Shown here one piece after another: positions 1-8,127 of a stretch of DNA of 64,000 bases. This DNA is from Brevibacillus daliensis (GTDB taxonomy: Bacteria; Bacillota; Bacilli; Brevibacillales; Brevibacillaceae), in the NCBI RefSeq assembly GCF_021245735.1, contig NZ_JAJISB010000003.1, forward strand, positions 124,001 to 188,000, read 5' to 3'. Below the pieces are notes generated by a model. The model was given only the letters and a program-made list of their open reading frames with translations, made no database searches and was not told the DNA's origin. How positions within the stretch are numbered: the first letter of the stretch is position 1; each line of letters opens with the position of its first letter. Made by a program: the position numbers and the translations under genes.

Positions 1-1
1 G

Positions 2-316
2 GTTAATCTGGATTCTACGCCAGAAGTGGTTGTGGAAAAGAACACAGATCAACGTCTCGCATCTACCAATGAAACGGATAAGGATAAAGCAACCCGTACC
101 CAGATCGATCAATCAAAAAATGAGCAGGTAGTACTAATCAATGGCTCCAAGAACGAACAACCCGTGGTCATCAAAACCGTGAAGCCCAAAGTTAGAGGAG
201 TACTTGTTGTAGCAAAAGGGGCGGAGAATATTCAGGTCAAGGCATGGATAACGGAAGCCGTTCAAAAAGCTTTAGAAGTGCCTGCATACAAGATTTCCAT
301 TTTGCCGAAAAAATAG
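2..316 (+). CDS. spoIIIAG: Stage III sporulation protein AG, C-terminal part
   Basis: Partial gene open at the left window edge; the frame starts at base 2 with no start codon inside the window. The C-terminal stretch with RGVLVVAKGAENIQVKAWI followed by EAVQKALEVPAYKISIL is typical of SpoIIIAG. In the family this protein forms the large mother-cell ring of the SpoIIIA-SpoIIQ channel that connects mother cell and forespore during engulfment. The segment before it is a charged linker. spoIIIAH follows after 15 bases with a GGAGGG ribosome binding site, as in the spoIIIA operon. Identification is firm; the N-terminal membrane segment lies outside the window. Confidence 0.93.
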   Translation, partial: VNLDSTPEVVVEKNTDQRLASTNETDKDKATRTQIDQSKNEQVVLINGSKNEQPVVIKTVKPKVRGVLVVAKGAENIQVKAWITEAVQKALEVPAYKISILPKK

Positions 317-331
317 AGGAGGGATTTCGTA

Positions 332-1009
332 ATGATGTTGCGTAAACAAACGGTGTGGTTATTAACAATGTTGGCAGTCATGGTGGTATTGTCTGGTTAC
401 TATATGGTAAAAGGACCAGAAGAGCAGATACCGGCTGCTATTTCCGAACAGCACGGGGAAGGACAGCCAACTGTAGAACAGCCAATAAATGGTGTACAAG
501 TAGATACGAAGCAACTTGATCAGCCAGTTCCAGAAGTAGCGGTGGTTGAAGGGAAGGAAACCGTTTCTCAACCTCCAGCGACGAAAGCACCTTCAGCGCC
601 TGCTGAAACAACCGATAAAACAGTACCAAAAGATACACAGCTTGACGGATTGACTGCAACCAACCAAGTGTTTACCGGCTATAAACTGAAACGCGAATCC
701 ACGTTCCAACAGCAAAAAGATGATCAAACCTCTATCATGACAAACTCTTCTTCTACACCTCAGGCAATAGCAGAGGCGGATGCTCGTATTCAGGAATTAT
801 CTACGATGGAGCAACAAACGGTCGCACTGGAGGAATTGATCAAAACAAAAGGCTATAAGGATTGCGTCGTAATGTTGCAAGCTGAAGGTGTTATGATTAT
901 GGTTCAAAAGGATAAACTGGAAAGTAAGGAAGCAGCTGAGATCATTGGAATGGCGAAGGTATATCTGAAAGTGCCTGGACAAAAAGTTACAGTTTCGTAT
1001 CAACCCTAA
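332..1009 (+). CDS. spoIIIAH: Stage III sporulation protein AH
   Basis: 225 residues. One N-terminal membrane segment (about residues 8-27), then a Pro/Gln/Thr-rich linker, then a C-terminal ring-building domain from about residue 150 ending in VYLKVPGQKVTVSYQP. The domain is the YscJ/FliF-like fold known for SpoIIIAH, which spans the outer forespore membrane and binds SpoIIQ. The start is the ATG at 332 behind GAGGAGGG; ATG 335 is an alternative. It is the last gene of the spoIIIA operon and is followed by a hairpin. Expression under sigma-E is known for the family and cannot be judged here because the operon promoter is outside the window. Confidence 0.95.
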   Translation: MMLRKQTVWLLTMLAVMVVLSGYYMVKGPEEQIPAAISEQHGEGQPTVEQPINGVQVDTKQLDQPVPEVAVVEGKETVSQPPATKAPSAPAETTDKTVPKDTQLDGLTATNQVFTGYKLKRESTFQQQKDDQTSIMTNSSSTPQAIAEADARIQELSTMEQQTVALEELIKTKGYKDCVVMLQAEGVMIMVQKDKLESKEAAEIIGMAKVYLKVPGQKVTVSYQP

Positions 1010-1017
1010 GGGGGAAA

Positions 1018-1060
1018 AAGGATTTCTTTCTCGAAATATGAGGAGAAGGAAATCCTTTCT
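1018..1060 (+). terminator. Hairpin after spoIIIAH
   Basis: A 15-bp stem (arms 1018-1032 and 1043-1057, one G-T pair) with a short loop follows the spoIIIAH stop. The T-run after it is weak, so it may be an attenuator or mRNA-end hairpin rather than a strong terminator. Confidence 0.6.
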
Positions 1061-1088
1061 TGACGTTCAGGTTACAAAAAGATACCAT
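1060..1088 (+). promoter_or_regulatory. Predicted sigma-A promoter of accBC
   Basis: TTGACG at 1060-1065 and TACCAT at 1083-1088 with 17-bp spacing, upstream of accB. The -35 is strong and the -10 moderate. An 80-base leader would follow. No FapR-type box was recognised. Confidence 0.5.
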
Positions 1089-1170
1089 TTAATTTATGAC
1101 CAGCTCATAATACTAATCGCTAAATGGCAATAAAGAGCTGAATTTTGGATGAATAAAGGGGTGCTAGGTA

Positions 1171-1683
1171 GTGTTTAAACTGCATGAAATCCGTGAAATT
1201 ATCAAGTTAATTGATCAAACATCGATAAAAGAATTTGAATTAGAATCAGACGGCTCGAAGCTTTCTATTAAAAAAAGCGGTGGTGTAGAAGTTCCTCAGC
1301 CTGTTTACATTCACAGTGAACCTGCTGTTGCACCAACAGTCGTGAATCAAGCAACCGTTCCGCCTATCGAAACTTCAGTTACTCCTAATACAGAAGTTAC
1401 TGCTCTGAAAGCGGATGCCAAACAAGAAGACGAAATGCAGAACCTACATAAAGTCGTCTCTCCAATGGTAGGGACTTTTTATCGTGCTGCTGAGCCAGGA
1501 GCTGCTCCATTCATTGCTAGTGGAGATCGTGTAAATCCAAATAGTGTTGTATGTATTGTGGAAGCAATGAAGCTGTTTAACGAGATAACGGCAGATGTAT
1601 CAGGGGAGATTGTGAAAGTATTGGTAGAGGATGGATCGTTAGTCGAATACGGACAGCCTCTATTCTTAGTAAAGGCACAATAA
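1171..1683 (+). CDS. accB: Biotin carboxyl carrier protein of acetyl-CoA carboxylase
   Basis: 170 residues starting at GTG 1171 behind AAAGGGGTG. The N-terminal helical domain and a flexible Pro/Val/Thr-rich linker (about 45-90) precede the biotinyl domain (about 95-170). The biotin attachment motif EAMKLFNE is present, with the acceptor lysine at about residue 134. The protein carries carboxybiotin between the AccC active site and the AccAD carboxyltransferase in the first step of fatty-acid synthesis in the cytosol. accC follows after 17 bases, the standard accBC operon. Length and motifs are normal. Confidence 0.97.
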   Translation: MFKLHEIREIIKLIDQTSIKEFELESDGSKLSIKKSGGVEVPQPVYIHSEPAVAPTVVNQATVPPIETSVTPNTEVTALKADAKQEDEMQNLHKVVSPMVGTFYRAAEPGAAPFIASGDRVNPNSVVCIVEAMKLFNEITADVSGEIVKVLVEDGSLVEYGQPLFLVKAQ

Positions 1684-1700
1684 TCGAAAGGAGATGCGAA

Positions 1701-3053
1701 ATGTTTCATAAGATTCTCATTGCAAACCGGGGCGAGATTGCCGTACGAATCATTCGTGCTTGCCGTGAATTAGGCATTAAAACCGTAGCGGTCTATTCAG
1801 AAGCAGACCGTGATGCATTGCATGTTAGGATGGCCGATGAAGCATATTGTATCGGACCGACAGCCTCGAAAGACAGCTATTTACATATGGCAAACATAAT
1901 GAGCGTAGCTACAAAAAATGGGGTAGATGCCATTCATCCTGGTTACGGATTTTTGGCGGAGAACGCAGACTTTGCTGAAATCTGCTCCGCATGCAATATT
2001 ACGTTTATTGGACCAGATCCGGAAGCAATTACGGGAATGGGCGATAAATCAACAGCTAAGGATACAATGAAACGAGCAAACGTTCCTACTGTTCCAGGAA
2101 CCGAAGGACTAATAGATGATGTCTCTGAAGCAATCGTAACAGCGAAGCAGATAGGATACCCTGTCATGATTAAAGCAACGGCTGGCGGTGGAGGACGAGG
2201 CATGCGTGTTGCCCAGAATGATGAGGATTTGGAAAAATCTATTCGTCAGGCACAAAATGAGGCGAAAACAGCCTTTGGTAACGCAGGTGTTTATCTAGAA
2301 AAATTCGTGGAAGGCCCACGACATGTTGAAATTCAGATTATGGCAGATAAACATGGTAATGTTGTATTTTTGGGTGAACGTGATTGTTCCATACAGCGCC
2401 GCCATCAGAAATTGGTTGAGGAAGCTCCTTCACCAGCATTAAATCCCGAACTTCGTAATCAAATGGGAGAAGCAGCGGTTGCAGCTGCACGTGCCGTTCA
2501 ATACCATGGAGCAGGTACGGTAGAATTCCTGCTGGATAAACATGGACAATTTTATTTTATGGAAATGAATACTCGCATTCAGGTAGAACATCCCGTTACG
2601 GAGCTGATTACCGGGATCGATTTGATAAAAGAACAGATTAGTGTTGCCTATGGCAATGAGCTATCTTTTACTCAAGAGGATATTGTTCTGGATGGTTGGG
2701 CGCTCGAATGCCGAATTAATGCAGAGAATGCTTCACGTAATTTTATGCCTTCTCCGGGAAAAATTACAGAATATCTTCCTCCAGGCGGCTTTGGAGTAAG
2801 AATTGATAGTGCTGCTTATGCCGGATATGTGATTCCTCCTTATTATGATTCGATGATTGCTAAGGTAATTGTCTGGGGAAAAACGAGGGACGAAGCAATT
2901 TCACGAATGAGAAGAGCGTTAGAAGAATTTACCATTGAAGGAATTCATACTACTATTCCTTTCCATCTGAAATTGTTGGAGCATGAAGTATTCATTAGTG
3001 GAGATTTTGACACAAAATTTTTAGAGACGTATGATTTAAGGCTTGCGGAGTAA
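1701..3053 (+). CDS. accC: Biotin carboxylase subunit of acetyl-CoA carboxylase
   Basis: 450 residues, normal for AccC. It has an N-terminal pre-ATP-grasp domain ([13 protein letters not shown] at the start), a glycine-rich ATP loop ([11 protein letters not shown], about 160-172), the catalytic/biotin region [14 protein letters not shown] (about 287-300) and the C-terminal biotin carboxylase domain. It uses ATP and bicarbonate to carboxylate biotin on AccB. Start ATG 1701 has the site GAAAGGAG. It is co-transcribed with accB; a new promoter for the next gene lies just after its stop. Confidence 0.97.
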   Translation: MFHKILIANRGEIAVRIIRACRELGIKTVAVYSEADRDALHVRMADEAYCIGPTASKDSYLHMANIMSVATKNGVDAIHPGYGFLAENADFAEICSACNITFIGPDPEAITGMGDKSTAKDTMKRANVPTVPGTEGLIDDVSEAIVTAKQIGYPVMIKATAGGGGRGMRVAQNDEDLEKSIRQAQNEAKTAFGNAGVYLEKFVEGPRHVEIQIMADKHGNVVFLGERDCSIQRRHQKLVEEAPSPALNPELRNQMGEAAVAAARAVQYHGAGTVEFLLDKHGQFYFMEMNTRIQVEHPVTELITGIDLIKEQISVAYGNELSFTQEDIVLDGWALECRINAENASRNFMPSPGKITEYLPPGGFGVRIDSAAYAGYVIPPYYDSMIAKVIVWGKTRDEAISRMRRALEEFTIEGIHTTIPFHLKLLEHEVFISGDFDTKFLETYDLRLAE

Positions 3054-3061
3054 GAGTAGGT

Positions 3062-3091
3062 TTGCAAAAAAACATTAGCCACTGTTATAAT
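3062..3091 (+). promoter_or_regulatory. Predicted sigma-A promoter of the asp23-like gene
   Basis: TTGCAA at 3062-3067, 18-bp spacer and a perfect TATAAT at 3086-3091, with an extended TG at 3083-3084. It lies about 30 bases before the Asp23/Gls24 start. Confidence 0.7.
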
Positions 3092-3120
3092 GGGGTGTAA
3101 CGAAAAGGGAGGTGCGAAGA

Positions 3121-3540
3121 GTGGAATTTATCGATACAGAAGAAACCAAAACTGAATTAGGAAAAATTCAAATCGCCCCCGAGGTCCTGGAAATTATTGC
3201 TGGACTAGCAGCTGCTGAGGTAGACGGCGTAGCGCAAATGACAGGTGGACTAGTCGGTGACTTCGTAGAAAAATTAGGGCGCAAAAGCGCTGGCCGTGGC
3301 GTTCGTGTTGAAGTAGGCTCCAGAGAGGCAGCAGTAGATGTCTCTATCATTGTAAAATACGGTTTTCGTATCCCGGAAGTAGCACGTAACATTCAAGACA
3401 ACGTGCGCAATGGGATTGAAGCAATGACAGGCCTTAATGTGGTGGAAGTAAACGTACATATTATCGATGTTGAACTGAAATCTGAGGAAAAAGTACAGCC
3501 TACGCCACCAGTTGTGGAAGAGACTCCACGAGTCCGATAG
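3121..3540 (+). CDS. Asp23/Gls24 family envelope stress response protein
   Basis: 139 residues from GTG 3121; GGGAGG at 3105-3110 is well placed for it, while the GTG at 3112 is too close. The protein has the Asp23/Gls24 core (about 10-120) with the conserved IAPEVLEIIAGLAAAEVDGV start and VNVHIIDVEL end, then an acidic Pro-rich tail. Asp23 proteins form cytosolic filaments anchored to the membrane by AmaP in staphylococci; this homologue sits two genes before an AmaP homologue, which supports a similar role. Its own promoter and a strong terminator make it a separate unit. Confidence 0.9.
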   Translation: MEFIDTEETKTELGKIQIAPEVLEIIAGLAAAEVDGVAQMTGGLVGDFVEKLGRKSAGRGVRVEVGSREAAVDVSIIVKYGFRIPEVARNIQDNVRNGIEAMTGLNVVEVNVHIIDVELKSEEKVQPTPPVVEETPRVR

Positions 3541-3554
3541 GTATTATACTAGGA

Positions 3555-3580
3555 TGCCCCCTGTTTCGGGGGCTTTTTTT
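3555..3580 (+). terminator. Intrinsic terminator after asp23-like gene
   Basis: GC-rich stem GCCCCC/GGGGGC with a short loop (3555-3572), directly followed by eight T residues. A textbook rho-independent terminator. Confidence 0.93.
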
Positions 3581-3603
3581 CCTAGATCGCATATAAACTT
3601 GTC

Positions 3604-3632
3604 TTGCCAGGTGGTTCATACAAAGGTATACT
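3604..3632 (+). promoter_or_regulatory. Predicted sigma-A promoter of amaP
   Basis: TTGCCA at 3604-3609 and TATACT at 3627-3632 with 17-bp spacing, about 30 bases before the amaP start. Confidence 0.7.
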
Positions 3633-3660
3633 TTTTTAGCACGCACAAGGAGAGGTGCTT

Positions 3661-4227
3661 ATGAATCTATTTGACCGTTTCATCTTAACGATCTACAGTC
3701 TTGCACTAACTGTCCTGTCAATCATCGCTATCGGAATTATTACAAGGGTGATTGATCCTAGTTATGTGCAATACGCATTAAACTCCATGTACAATGCAGG
3801 CTCTATCAACATTCCATATCTGATTGTAGCAGTGATTTTCCTTGTTATTAGTGTCCGCTTTATTTTCAGTGCATTCCCGCAAAAACGTGCACGTGAAGAG
3901 AAAGGTATTTATCAACGTACCGAGACAGGTATGGTGACCATTAGTGTAGATACAATCAAATCGATTGCTGAACGAACTGGTCGCAAGGTCCGTGGTGTTC
4001 GTGATTTGGATACGAAGGTTCGTACAACTGAGAGTGGAAACGTGATCCTTGTAAAGATTACTGTTGATGGAGAAACTCCAATTCCTGAGATGACTCAAAC
4101 CCTGCAAAAAGAAATCAAACATCAAGTCGAAACGATTGCAGGCGTCGAAATTGCTGAAGTAACCATTGTTGTATCCGAGGTTGTTTCCAGGGAAAACGTC
4201 GCTGGTCGCACGAGAATGTTGGATTAG
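3661..4227 (+). CDS. amaP: Alkaline shock response membrane anchor protein AmaP
   Basis: 188 residues from ATG 3661 behind AAGGAGAGG; the upstream GTG at 3655 overlaps that site. Two membrane segments (about 8-30 and 48-70) are followed by a cytosolic Asp23-like beta/alpha domain. This is the layout of AmaP, which tethers Asp23 to the membrane. The next gene (DUF2273) starts 12 bases after the stop, as in other Firmicutes where amaP, DUF2273 and asp23 form a cell-envelope stress cluster. The functional role is from family knowledge; the regulation beyond the sigma-A-like promoter is not visible. Confidence 0.9.
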   Translation: MNLFDRFILTIYSLALTVLSIIAIGIITRVIDPSYVQYALNSMYNAGSINIPYLIVAVIFLVISVRFIFSAFPQKRAREEKGIYQRTETGMVTISVDTIKSIAERTGRKVRGVRDLDTKVRTTESGNVILVKITVDGETPIPEMTQTLQKEIKHQVETIAGVEIAEVTIVVSEVVSRENVAGRTRMLD

Positions 4228-4239
4228 AGGGTGAAGAGC

Positions 4240-4452
4240 ATGATGATGGAGTTATTATGGGAACATAAAGGGAAACTGTTAGGAATTCTCGCTGGCTTTC
4301 TTTTTGGCTTAATCTATCTGTTTGTCGGCTTCTGGGATACGCTCGTGTTTCTGGTTCTTATTGGAACAGGCTATTATATAGGTCGTAAACTGGATCGTAA
4401 GGAAGATTTACGCGAAATTCTTGATCGGATTTTACCAGGTAAATTTAAATAG
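4240..4452 (+). CDS. DUF2273 small membrane protein
   Basis: 70 residues with two membrane segments (about 13-29 and 33-50) and a basic C-terminal tail rich in Arg/Lys/Asp. The start is ATG 4240 with GAGGGTGA just upstream; a GTG at 4231 would overlap this site. DUF2273 proteins accompany Asp23/AmaP in Gram-positive bacteria and are thought to belong to the same membrane-anchored stress complex. Biochemical function is unknown. Confidence 0.88.
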   Translation: MMMELLWEHKGKLLGILAGFLFGLIYLFVGFWDTLVFLVLIGTGYYIGRKLDRKEDLREILDRILPGKFK

Positions 4453-4467
4453 TAGGTGACTAGAAAC

Positions 4468-4869
4468 ATGAAACGCAGAATTGCACGTGAAAAAGCAGTT
4501 CAAATCCTTTTTCAAATCGACATGGCAGAAGTGAAGATGCATGATGCCCTGCACATGGTAATGGAAGACAGTTCCGATGACAATAAATACCTAATGTATT
4601 TAGTTGAGGGTACATTGGAACATTTACAGCAGATTGACGAAGAAATTAAACAATATCTGCGCGGCTGGCAACTGGATCGGATCGCTAATGTGGATCGCGC
4701 CATCCTGCGTCTCGCCTATTTTGAATTGATGTTTGAAGAGGTGCCTGATCGAGTTGTAGTAAACGAAGCGATTGAACTGGCAAAGCTTTTTAGTGATGAT
4801 CAATCCTTCCGCTTTGTAAATGGAGTATTGTCTCAATACTTGCAGACGAAACAACCAACAGAAGAATAA
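4468..4869 (+). CDS. nusB: Transcription antitermination protein NusB
   Basis: 133 residues from ATG 4468 behind AGTAGGTGA. An all-helical NusB fold is indicated by RRIAREKAVQILFQ at the start and DRVVVNEAIELAKLF ... RFVNGVLSQ near the end. NusB pairs with NusE (S10) and binds boxA in rRNA leaders to prevent premature termination. It follows amaP-DUF2273 with a 15-base gap, so it is probably co-transcribed. Confidence 0.96.
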   Translation: MKRRIAREKAVQILFQIDMAEVKMHDALHMVMEDSSDDNKYLMYLVEGTLEHLQQIDEEIKQYLRGWQLDRIANVDRAILRLAYFELMFEEVPDRVVVNEAIELAKLFSDDQSFRFVNGVLSQYLQTKQPTEE

Positions 4870-4884
4870 TGATAGGTGAAGCGA

Positions 4885-5838
4885 ATGAAAAACGTGATGC
4901 TAGGAATTGATACCAGCAATTATCGGACATCGCTTTGCCTTGCTACGAAAGACGGCGAGATTGTAGCAGAAGCGAAAAAACTTCTGCATGTAAAAGCGGG
5001 TAAACGCGGTTTACAACAATCAGAGGCCGTCTTTCAACATGTGATGAACCTGCCAGAACTTTGCGATCAGCTTGAGCTGGATAAGTGGAAGGTAGAGGGA
5101 ATCTGTGTAAGTGAAAAGCCACGTCCGGTAGAACAATCTTATATGCCTGTTTTTAAAGTAGGGGAAGGTCTGGCGAAGTCCCTCTCACTTTTTTTGAAAG
5201 TGCCCTTATACATGACCACTCATCAGGAAGGTCATATAGCGGCAGGTGAACATTCAGCAAGCGATTGTCCTGTTGCAGATCGCTTTCTAGCCGTTCACTT
5301 GTCTGGCGGAACCAGTGAGATCCTCGTTTGTACTCGCACGGAGCATGGGTACGATATAGAGATTATTGGTGGTACGATTGATCTCCACGCAGGTCAACTA
5401 TTAGATCGAATCGGGGTTGCCTTGGGATTGCCTTTTCCTGCAGGACCTTATTTGGAAAAACTGGCGAAGGAAACAACTGAAGATTTTCGTATTGCTTCCT
5501 CTGTTCAGAAATGCACATTTAGTTTCTCAGGTCCTGAAAATGCACTCATGCAAGCGATTCAGCACCAAAAAGCTTCTCCTAGTGCGATAGCCAGAGCTGC
5601 TGAGCAGTGTGTAGCTAATTCGCTTGAGAAAGCGCTGCGTAATGCCATTGAAATGGGATACGAACGGGAAATCCTTATTGTAGGTGGCGTGGCCGCTAAT
5701 GAGTACATCAGAGAGCGGTTAATTAAGCGTCTTGAGCATCCCGCTGTAAAGGCAAAACTCTATTTCTGTAATCCTGCGTATACGGGAGATAATGCTTATG
5801 GCGTGGCAATGTTAGGATGGAAACAAGTTAATCAATAA
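4885..5838 (+). CDS. TsaD/Gcp-like protein (second-type Kae1 family member)
   Basis: 317 residues from ATG 4885 (site AGGTGAAG; GTG 4876 overlaps it). ASKHA-fold protein related to TsaD, the enzyme that transfers the threonylcarbamoyl group in tRNA t6A synthesis. It retains a metal-binding-like HxxxH motif (THQEGHI, about residue 110), the SGGTSEIL loop, and LLDRIGVALGLPFPAGPYLEKLA. It differs from canonical TsaD at several signature positions. From general knowledge, Brevibacillus and Paenibacillus carry such a paralogue near nusB in addition to true tsaD elsewhere, so this copy may not be the t6A enzyme. It ends at a strong terminator. Confidence 0.8.
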   Translation: MKNVMLGIDTSNYRTSLCLATKDGEIVAEAKKLLHVKAGKRGLQQSEAVFQHVMNLPELCDQLELDKWKVEGICVSEKPRPVEQSYMPVFKVGEGLAKSLSLFLKVPLYMTTHQEGHIAAGEHSASDCPVADRFLAVHLSGGTSEILVCTRTEHGYDIEIIGGTIDLHAGQLLDRIGVALGLPFPAGPYLEKLAKETTEDFRIASSVQKCTFSFSGPENALMQAIQHQKASPSAIARAAEQCVANSLEKALRNAIEMGYEREILIVGGVAANEYIRERLIKRLEHPAVKAKLYFCNPAYTGDNAYGVAMLGWKQVNQ

Positions 5839-5840
5839 TA

Positions 5841-5896
5841 AAAAGCACAGCGCTCGTATCCCAACGTATCAGGTGGGAAATGAGCGCTGTGCTTTT
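5841..5896 (+). terminator. Bidirectional intrinsic terminator
   Basis: A perfect 15-bp stem (5841-5855 with 5882-5896) around a smaller internal hairpin. The arms begin with AAAA and end with TTTT, so it can work in both directions. It closes the nusB-gcp-like unit. Confidence 0.93.
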
Positions 5897-6329
5897 GTCT
5901 GGTTTTAATGCTGGTTCGGGTTTTGGCATTAGAGTTTTGCGTTTTATTAAATGTCAATAAAATCGTTATAAGTATTGATTTATTGGACATTTATGTTTAT
6001 TCAACTAAAGGATACATCGATTACTTACCGTTTCTGTTGCAAAAGGACAAAAATCAAGATGGCGTAGACAGTCAGCATTACCGGAATTTGTATATCGAGG
6101 AATCATTAAAAATGAAGGTTAAACGAATGGGGAGGGTAGGCGATTTTTCTAAGTAGGTGACAACAGCTCCCTAGTCCCAAGTAATAAGTATTAGAACGAT
6201 CTGAATACCAAACGAAGCGGCAGTCTGGAACAGAAAAAATAATGTCCTTGACTGCCGCTGCTATTATTCAACTATCAATTCCCGTTACTACATTAACTTC
6301 TCTCTTTATAATTCGCAATTTTATGTAAC
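5897..6329. other. Intergenic stretch without a convincing gene
   Basis: It contains an 82-codon ATG frame (5908-6156, +) with no ribosome binding site and no recognisable family. It also contains a 10-bp inverted repeat (6216-6225 with 6250-6259) that could end a transcript. It looks like gene-decay DNA between the gcp-like gene and the acetyltransferase remnant. Confidence 0.6.
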
Positions 6330-6778
6330 TTAGGATAACTTTAACTCCATATAGATTGTCCCTTCAATAGGGTTAAAACGATAGGGTTCAATACTATAGA
6401 ATCCTAACGAGCGGTAAAGCGAAATTGCTTGTTCCATATTATGAATTCATATCCACGGGTTTTAGCTTCGTCAATTATTGATGAGGCTAAATTTCTTCCT
6501 ATTCCTTTTCCCTTAAAGTCCGGCTTCACATATAATCTCTTCATTTCACAAACATTTTCATTTGTTTTCCTTAAGGCGACACATCCTGCTAACTGTTCTC
6601 TATACATAGCCAACAGTATACAGCCTTCAGGAGGTGCGTATTCACCCGGTATATTTTGCAATTCAGTATTGATATTTTGAAAACTTAAATCGATACCTAA
6701 AGAATCTACATATTCCAAGAAAAGTTCACGTACTTGTTTGTATTGATATTCCTCAATTACTTTAACTAAGCTTAGCGA
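6330..6778 (-). pseudogene. Broken GNAT N-acetyltransferase
   Basis: The - strand encodes a GNAT enzyme in two frames. The first part (from about 6778 to 6440) reads EEYQYKQVRELFLEYVDSLG through the acetyl-CoA loop motif KPDFKGKGIGRNLASSIIDEAK, then TRGYEF. The last part resumes in another frame with [20 protein letters not shown] and ends MELKLS at 6330. Between GYEF and MEQAIS several codons normally present are missing and the frame shifts, and no ATG/GTG/TTG precedes the first conserved residues. The gene is therefore a pseudogene by internal deletion and start loss. Intact relatives acetylate small molecules or proteins with acetyl-CoA. Confidence 0.85.
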
Positions 6779-7183
6779 CTAAAACACCCCCAATTTGATT
6801 TACTTTATACTTCCCCACTCTTCTAAGCGATCAGCTCTCAGCTATGAATATTCTCAGATCCCCTGTTATACCCAGACTTTACTATTTTCTAAAGCTAGTT
6901 AAGAAACCCTTCTATGATAAAGATATTGTTACGCAATTCTGCTACCCGCCGGGATAAGGCACCTTTTTCGCACAAATGGGACTAAAATTAAATAGCGATA
7001 ACTTAAGTTGATTGTGGCGGTTACTTTTGTCATAATTGTGGTATGTCTATTTGGACATATTAAGCACTTGTTCATTTCTGTAAGGATAGCTTAGCGTAGG
7101 ATACTGTACCACTGTGCCTTACCTTTCTTTTAATCACCATCATAATCCGAACAATTAATGGATTATTGTATGTATTTTTCGTC
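6779..7183. other. AT-rich intergenic region
   Basis: About 400 bases upstream of folD. I see no open frame with a ribosome binding site, no RNA gene and no clear hairpin with a T-run. Confidence 0.5.
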
Positions 7184-7212
7184 TTTACACCTATCTACAC
7201 TTTCGGTACACT
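7184..7212 (+). promoter_or_regulatory. Predicted sigma-A promoter of folD operon
   Basis: TTTACA at 7184-7189 and TACACT at 7207-7212 with 17-bp spacing, about 40 bases before folD. It would drive the folD-xseA-xseB-ispA run. Confidence 0.6.
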
Positions 7213-7250
7213 AATAGAAGATATACGAAGGATAGGGAGGCGCCATATAG

Positions 7251-8102
7251 ATGAAGGCCCAAATCATTGATGGAAAAGTATACGCAAAAACATACCGAGA
7301 AACCTTGAAAACCGAAGTGGATGCATTGGTGCAACAAGGGGTTCAGCCAGGTTTAGCAGTGGTTTTAGTAGGTGAAGACCCTGCATCACAAACTTATGTG
7401 AACGGTAAAATAAAGGCTTGTGAAGAAACAGGCATATACTCAAAAGCATTCCGTCTACAGAGTGATATCGCTGAGAGTGAATTATTAGCTCTTGTTGAAG
7501 AATTGAATCAAGATCCGAATATTCATGGTATCCTGGTTCAGTTGCCATTGCCTGCTCATATTAATGAAGATGCTGTCATTGATGCGATTTCAAAAGAGAA
7601 GGATGTAGATGGCTTTCACCCTGTAAGTGTAGGTAATTTGAGTATCGGAAAAGAAACGTTTTTACCTTGTACACCTCATGGGGTTATCAAGCTGATCGAG
7701 AGCACTGGGCTAGGGATTGCTGGTAAACACGCCGTTATTGTAGGAAGAAGCAATATTGTAGGAAAGCCAGTAGCTATGTTACTCTTGCAAAAGAATGCTA
7801 CGGTTACGATCTGCCATTCCCGGACCAAAGACCTTGGAGAAATGACTCGTCAAGCAGATATTTTAATCGTAGCGGTGGGTGTAGCGCACTTGATCAAAAA
7901 GGAACATGTGAAGGAAGGCGCAGTTGTTATTGATGTAGGAATGAACCGTGTTGATGGCAAGCTAACAGGAGATGTGCTGTTCGATGAGGTAGCAGAAGTA
8001 GCTAGTTATATCACTCCAGTTCCCGGTGGAGTTGGTCCGATGACCATTACGATGCTGATGCAGAACACCCTGACAGCAGCGAAACGCATCTCTGTAAATT
8101 AA
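7251..8102 (+). CDS. folD: Bifunctional methylenetetrahydrofolate dehydrogenase / cyclohydrolase
   Basis: 283 residues, full length. N-terminal catalytic domain with the conserved [15 protein letters not shown] and VQLPLP motifs, then a Rossmann domain with [11 protein letters not shown] (about 165-175) and the C-terminal [10 protein letters not shown] signature. It interconverts 5,10-methylene-, methenyl- and 10-formyl-tetrahydrofolate for purine and fMet-tRNA synthesis. ATG 7251 is preceded by GGGAGG. It is the first gene of the run with xseA, xseB and ispA, a conserved Bacillales order. Confidence 0.97.
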   Translation: MKAQIIDGKVYAKTYRETLKTEVDALVQQGVQPGLAVVLVGEDPASQTYVNGKIKACEETGIYSKAFRLQSDIAESELLALVEELNQDPNIHGILVQLPLPAHINEDAVIDAISKEKDVDGFHPVSVGNLSIGKETFLPCTPHGVIKLIESTGLGIAGKHAVIVGRSNIVGKPVAMLLLQKNATVTICHSRTKDLGEMTRQADILIVAVGVAHLIKKEHVKEGAVVIDVGMNRVDGKLTGDVLFDEVAEVASYITPVPGGVGPMTITMLMQNTLTAAKRISVN

Positions 8103-8127
8103 TGAATAGAAGAGGAAGGGATTGCAG

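Noticed and set aside
5908-6156. 82-codon + strand frame
   Set aside because: No ribosome binding site, no family, low-complexity hydrophobic start; lies in a decayed intergenic region.
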